This document shows, piece by piece, positions 34,578 through 38,283 of a DNA stretch of 38,283 nt. Below the pieces are notes generated by a model. That model had not been told where the DNA came from and did not search any database. It saw nothing but the letters and a program-made list of their open reading frames with translations. Each line of letters begins with the position of its first letter. The stretch's first letter is position 1. Origin of the DNA: Sphingomonadaceae bacterium. GTDB lineage: Bacteria; Pseudomonadota; Alphaproteobacteria; Sphingomonadales; Sphingomonadaceae. The stretch is from assembly GCA_947473355.1 (NCBI GenBank), contig CANJCQ010000040.1:1-38283 (forward strand). Reading direction: 5' to 3'. The translations under genes and the position numbers were made by a program.

Positions 34578-36808
34578 TTGGCGGCCACAGGACTCACCCG
34601 GCAGATCAGCGCGCGCATGTAGTTGTCGCCGGCATAGTCGGAATAGTCGGCGCCGTCGGGCAGGATCGCGTTGATGTTCGATTCCCACAGGCCGTAATGG
34701 GCATCACCATCGGCTTCGCGCTCGGGATACCACATGTGGCTGTCGGCGTGGACAACGCGAGGGTGCAGGCCCTTGTCGAATTTCGCCATTTGCTGGATCC
34801 GGCCCATCGGCGTCTCGACCCAGACCATCGCGCCTTCGGCAATGCCAAGTTTGGCAGCCGTATCGGGATGCAGCGTAAGCAGAGCATAGGGATGCTGTTT
34901 GCGCATTTGCGCCAGGTGCTTGTGCTGTGAGCGGTAGTACCATTTGAGCGAATTGCCGGTCGACATGATCAGCGGGAATTCTGCGAAAAGCTCAGGCGTG
35001 CGCTCGGGGCTCCAGGCGGGTTCTTCGTAGGCCGGGATGGCGGGATAGCCGAGGCTGGCCAGCAGGTCTGAGGATAGCTCGACCTTGCCCGAGGCTGTGG
35101 CAAAGCCCGAGCCCTCATAGCGCTTGTATTGCGGCGCGGGCATGACCCATGGCATGTCCTGGTCGGCAAGGTCACCGTGGGTGACGCCGGTGGGTGCGAG
35201 GATATCGTCGAACCATTCCTCCATGGTGTCGGGCCACATGCCTTGCTGGCCAAGCCGGTTGCCCAGCTCGCGCCACAGCTGATAGTCATCGCGGCGCTCA
35301 TAGCGCGGATCGACAGTGCGGCGCGATGCCGAGTGGGCGTCGCCAAAGCCCCACATGTTGCTGAGCAGCGGACGTTCGAGGCCGTCGGTTGCGGGCAACA
35401 CATAGTCGGCCAGCTCGCCACATGGCGTCATCCAGTGGTCCATGTTGACGCTAAGTTCGAGTTCGTCCGACAGCATCGCTTCGTGCAGGCGCCGCGCATC
35501 GGTGAGCGAAACCAGCGGATTGCCGGCCTGCAGGATGAATGCCTTGATTGGATAGGGCTTGCTCTCGAGGATCGCGGTCGGAAGGGCGCTGGGGGCTATG
35601 ACCATGTTGTAAATGCCCGGACCGACGCCCAGCGGATGGACCTTGTCCATAGCTGCGCGATAGGCCTTGAGGCCTTTGACCGAGGCAATTGGCCAAAGAT
35701 CGGCGCTGATATTGTCGCGGGTGCGCAGCGGGTGATTGATCAGCGTGTCCCAGTGCATTTCCTCGCGGAATCGAGTGCCCGACGGCGGGTCTGCGAATTT
35801 CGACCCACCCATTGCATCAAGATTGCCGGTAATTGCGCGCAGATAGGTCTTGCCGAAGACAGCTGAGGTTGTTGCTTTGCCAAGCTCTGCAGTGCCAAGG
35901 CCGAAGGGAATGTGACCGGGCGTGTTGGTGGCAAAGATCCGCGCAGCTTCTACGATTTTGTCTGCAGGAATCCAGGTGATCTTGGATGTCCGCTCAGGCG
36001 TGAAACTTTTCACCGCTTCGCTCAGCGCCTCGAACCCGTTGCACCACTTGGCGACGAATTCGGCGTCATAGAGCTTTTCGGTGATGATCACGTTGAGCAT
36101 GCCATAGGCCAGCGCGCCATCGGTGCCGGGCCTGATCCGCAGCCAAAGATCGGCGAGATCTGTGATCTCGGTCTGGCATGGATCAATGGCGATCATCTTG
36201 CCGCCCGCTGCCTGAAAGGCTTTCAGGTTCTTGCGCTGGCTGGCGAGCGCCATCGAGCCGCCGACGCCCCACAAGATCAGGCTCTTGGTGACCCCGGGGA
36301 TTGGTGCGTTGCCGATGCACGATTGATCGCCATAGACCGCCCATTCGCAGAGTAGCTCTGCCTCGCCGCAATTCTTTCCCTGATAGAGGATATTGGGCGT
36401 GCCCCACAGGTTCGACCAGCGCCAGCAGGACGAATCGCCCGCGCCCTTGTAGGAGCCGCCCATGGTTTGTACTGCTTCAGGGCCGTGCTTGTCGCGAATA
36501 GCCGCCATCTTTTCAGCAATTTCTTCGAGCGCCTGATCCCAGCTTATTCGCTCCCACTTGCCTTCGCCGCGCTTGCCGGTGCGCTTCATCGGGTAATTCA
36601 CCCGGTCGGGGTGGTCGTGATATTCGACCGCTTGTCCGGCGCGTGGGCAATCGGCGGGGAAACCGGCGGTGCGGTCCGGCTTGATCGAAATTGGCATGTT
36701 GTTCGATATCTTCGCCGAGACATAACAGCCCACGCCGCAGATCGGGCAGGTGCCGCGCTTGGTTTCGCAGCCAGATGCATCGACTGCCGGTTTTGCCAGT
36801 GTTGCCAT
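34574..36808 (-). CDS. Molybdopterin-dependent oxidoreductase (DMSO reductase superfamily)
   Basis: A 744-residue molybdenum or tungsten enzyme. A [4Fe-4S] site is formed by Cys21, Cys24, Cys28 and Cys54 (TCPICGVGC, then ADCPRAG). WSNLWGTPNILYQGKNC follows, with Cys147 as the probable metal ligand. Cofactor-binding regions are LILWGVGGSMALAS, IDPCQTEITDLAD, LRIRPGTDGALAYGML and FILQAGNPLVS. The final domain begins near residue 605 (LIMSTGNSLKWYYRSQHKHL). There is no twin-arginine signal, so it is likely cytoplasmic. Electron-transfer subunits and cofactor genes are not nearby. It is related to the formate dehydrogenase, thiosulfate reductase and acetylene hydratase lineages; the substrate is unknown. 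GGGAG lies 9 bases before the ATG. Confidence 0.88.
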   Translation of the reverse strand: MATLAKPAVDASGCETKRGTCPICGVGCYVSAKISNNMPISIKPDRTAGFPADCPRAGQAVEYHDHPDRVNYPMKRTGKRGEGKWERISWDQALEEIAEKMAAIRDKHGPEAVQTMGGSYKGAGDSSCWRWSNLWGTPNILYQGKNCGEAELLCEWAVYGDQSCIGNAPIPGVTKSLILWGVGGSMALASQRKNLKAFQAAGGKMIAIDPCQTEITDLADLWLRIRPGTDGALAYGMLNVIITEKLYDAEFVAKWCNGFEALSEAVKSFTPERTSKITWIPADKIVEAARIFATNTPGHIPFGLGTAELGKATTSAVFGKTYLRAITGNLDAMGGSKFADPPSGTRFREEMHWDTLINHPLRTRDNISADLWPIASVKGLKAYRAAMDKVHPLGVGPGIYNMVIAPSALPTAILESKPYPIKAFILQAGNPLVSLTDARRLHEAMLSDELELSVNMDHWMTPCGELADYVLPATDGLERPLLSNMWGFGDAHSASRRTVDPRYERRDDYQLWRELGNRLGQQGMWPDTMEEWFDDILAPTGVTHGDLADQDMPWVMPAPQYKRYEGSGFATASGKVELSSDLLASLGYPAIPAYEEPAWSPERTPELFAEFPLIMSTGNSLKWYYRSQHKHLAQMRKQHPYALLTLHPDTAAKLGIAEGAMVWVETPMGRIQQMAKFDKGLHPRVVHADSHMWYPEREADGDAHYGLWESNINAILPDGADYSDYAGDNYMRALICRVSPVAAN

Positions 36809-36854
36809 TGTTCAATTCTCCCGGATGAAAGACTGATCCAGCGGATTGCGGTTG

Positions 36855-37937
36855 TCAAAGCAAACTGAGTTGTCCGTTCGGCGAGGGTTTGCGAAACTGG
36901 CTGCAATCGAGTTCGAAGTTGACGAAGTTGATGCCTAGCCGCCTTGCTGCAAGTCGGAAGCGGCTGCGGATCAGATCGGCCCAGACGCCGCTTGGTTTCA
37001 TCCTCGAGAAGAAGTCCGGATCGTTGTCGCGGCCGCCGCGGATTTCGCGGATTGTGTTCATCACTTTGTTAGCGCGATCGGGGAAATGGGTGGCCAACCA
37101 CTCGCGGAACAGCGGGGCGACTTCGTGCGGCAGGCGCAGCATGATCCAGCTGGCCGAGCTCACCCCGCGCGCTGCTGCCTCTTCGAGAATGCGTTCAAGG
37201 AACTCGTCGGTGAGCGACGGAATGACCGGGGCGACCGAGACATGCGCGGGCACGCCGGCTTCGACCAACTTGCCCAATGCCGTGAGGCGTTTGGCGGGCG
37301 AAGATGCGCGGGGTTCGAGCAGGCCCGATAGCCTGGGATCAAGGCTGGTAACCGAAATGGCGACGGCGATGAGCCGATGTCTGGCCATCTCGGCCAACAG
37401 ATCGAGATCCCGCAGAAAGCGGTCACTCTTGGTGGTGATGGTCACCGGGTGGCGGCATTCGAGGCACAGTTCCAGCACCTCGCGAGTGATCCGGTAATGC
37501 GCCTCGATCGGTTGATAGGGATCGGTGTTGGTGCCCATGGCAATCGGCGCGGGCTGGTAGCTGCGCTTGGCGAAAGTCTCGCGCAGCAGACTGGCCGCAT
37601 CGGGCTTGGCGAACAGCTTGGTTTCGAAGTCGAGCCCGGGCGAAAGATCATGCCAGGCATGGCTCGGCCGGGCGAAGCAATAAATGCAGCCGTGCTCGCA
37701 GCCGCGATAGGCGTTGATCGAGCGGTCGAAGGGGATGTCAGGCGACTGGTTGAAGCTCAGGATGCTTTTAGCTCGCTCCTCGGTGACAGTTGTCCGCAGC
37801 TTCTCCACAGGGCCATCCACAGTGTCACGCGCATCAAGCCAGTCGCCTTCAGCCTCGCGGGCGGGAAGTGCGAAACGCTGCGGCACATGCGCGGATTGGG
37901 CGCCGCGGCCATGTTTGATTGCAGAGGGATCTTGCAT
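36855..37937 (-). CDS. PA0069 family radical SAM protein
   Basis: A 360-residue radical SAM protein related to the spore photoproduct lyase-like group, COG1533. The cluster motif is YRGCEHGCIYCFARP, with cysteines at 80, 84 and 87 (C-x3-C-x2-C). It is followed by FETKLFAKPDA and MGTNTDPYQPIE, a sequence typical of this group. VTITTKSDRFLRDLDLLAEM and VSVAPVIPSLTD mark later barrel strands. The reaction is unknown; members have been suggested to act in DNA repair, but this is not shown. It is the last complete gene before the right-hand insertion sequence. Confidence 0.9.
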   Translation of the reverse strand: MQDPSAIKHGRGAQSAHVPQRFALPAREAEGDWLDARDTVDGPVEKLRTTVTEERAKSILSFNQSPDIPFDRSINAYRGCEHGCIYCFARPSHAWHDLSPGLDFETKLFAKPDAASLLRETFAKRSYQPAPIAMGTNTDPYQPIEAHYRITREVLELCLECRHPVTITTKSDRFLRDLDLLAEMARHRLIAVAISVTSLDPRLSGLLEPRASSPAKRLTALGKLVEAGVPAHVSVAPVIPSLTDEFLERILEEAAARGVSSASWIMLRLPHEVAPLFREWLATHFPDRANKVMNTIREIRGGRDNDPDFFSRMKPSGVWADLIRSRFRLAARRLGINFVNFELDCSQFRKPSPNGQLSLL

Positions 37938-38000
37938 GGCAGCATGAGAACATAATTAGAACAAATCGGCAAGCATAGTGTGCGGTCGATAGGATTAAGA

Positions 38001-38028
38001 TGATCAAGTCTGAGAAGTCAGATTATCA
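38001..38028. repeat. Imperfect inverted repeat between the radical SAM gene and the IS element
   Basis: The arms TGATCAAGTCTGA and TCAGATTATCA are complementary apart from two extra bases in the left arm, with a 4-base loop. It lies upstream of the radical SAM gene start, so it could be an operator or a fragment of mobile DNA. No T-run follows. Confidence 0.4.
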
Positions 38029-38136
38029 GGGGTGTGTCGTTAGCAAGTCCATAAGAAAGCACTCGTCCGCCAACCATTCCCGTAGCAATGACACGGAGTT
38101 GGTAGGTTTGTTGCTCGGACTGATTGTCTAGCCAGT

Positions 38137-38283
38137 CTAGGGTCAGGACCTGTTAAATTGCTTGCATGATGGGCTGAGGGTTGATTCAATGGTGGCACCA
38201 GGAGGTGCTGCTTGTGGACGATCTGTTTATGCTGAGCGAGGTGCAGATGCGCCGGATCAAGCCATTTTTCCCGCGATCGCATG
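38137..38283 (+). mobile_element. Left end of an IS5-family (IS427-like) insertion sequence
   Basis: A transposase start begins at 38214, and the bases from about 38141 (GGTCAGGACCTGTT) to the start codon look like an insertion-sequence terminal region. A CTAG at 38137-38140 just outside could be part of the target site. The right end is outside the window, so neither the inverted repeat nor the target duplication can be confirmed. Confidence 0.5.
38214..38283 (+). CDS. IS5-family (IS427 group) transposase, N-terminal fragment cut by window edge
   Basis: The first 23 codons are present, starting with GTG 38214, which has a perfect GGAGG 8 bases before it (38201-38205). The visible sequence (MDDLFMLSEVQMRRIKPFFP) matches the widespread IS427-group transposase start, typically (S/D)DLFWLTDxQMxRLxPFFPRSHG. 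The rest is outside the window. It differs from the transposase at the left edge, so the two ends are not copies of one element. Confidence 0.8.
   Translation, partial: MDDLFMLSEVQMRRIKPFFPRSH

Noticed and set aside
37938..38136. Possible tRNA or small RNA between the radical SAM gene and the IS element
   Set aside because: The inverted repeat at 38001-38028 is a single imperfect hairpin; no cloverleaf arms or TTCGA-type T-loop were found.

Overview
The window is GC-rich, alphaproteobacterial chromosomal DNA, most likely from the order Sphingomonadales; the genus cannot be fixed from sequence alone. The main support is gene order: argS - SPOR protein - nagZ - scpA - scpB - tatA - tatB - tatC, plus parC, miaB, a bacterial leucyltransferase (bpt), a tamA-tamB pair, glnB-glnA and a type 2 argC. 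Both ends of the window fall inside transposase genes that look like IS5-family members of two different groups. This looks like an assembly or excision boundary between repeats.

Layout. 1-69: start of a transposase (minus). 361-1032: a DUF937-like protein and a small membrane protein. 1033-1689: alpha/beta hydrolase (minus). 1820-3258: cysteine desulfurase and 2Fe-2S ferredoxin with overlapping ends. 3320-3867: ribbon-helix-helix antitoxin and ParE/RelE-like toxin, preceded by a perfect 10-bp tandem repeat inside a candidate promoter. 4015-6300: parC. 6439-7251: sterol desaturase-type di-iron membrane hydroxylase. 7536-9582: an unfamiliar three-gene cassette made of a 50-residue peptide and two proteins that look like distant paralogues, only one of which keeps cupin-like histidines. 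9598-10944: miaB (minus). 11048-17743: a long plus-strand block of housekeeping genes from argS through tatC, many joined by ATGA or TGATG overlaps. 17753-19974: two overlapping minus-strand genes, a secreted amidohydrolase-fold protein that seems to have lost its metal ligands and an NAD-dependent beta-hydroxyacid dehydrogenase. 20092-29163: VanZ-like protein, threonine dehydratase with an ACT domain, bpt, tamA, tamB. 29205-30109: a small protein of unknown function and a lipoprotein (minus). 30175-32226: glnB-glnA nitrogen-assimilation operon (minus) with a terminator, a good sigma-54 promoter and a possible NtrC site. 32271-33550: argC and a stand-alone SH3-like protein (minus). 33786-34577: TSUP transporter. 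34574-36808: orphan molybdopterin oxidoreductase (minus). 36855-37937: PA0069-type radical SAM protein (minus). 38214-38283: start of a second transposase.

Most of the window is conserved core: translation (argS, miaB, bpt), chromosome topology and segregation (parC, scpAB), envelope biogenesis and export (SPOR protein, nagZ, tatABC, tamAB) and nitrogen and amino acid metabolism (glnBA, argC, threonine dehydratase). The parts that merit a second look are the peptide/cupin-like cassette at 7.5-9.6 kb, the apparently inactivated amidohydrolase, the toxin-antitoxin operator, the orphan molybdoenzyme and the SH3 protein without a peptidase domain. I saw no rRNA, tRNA or CRISPR array.
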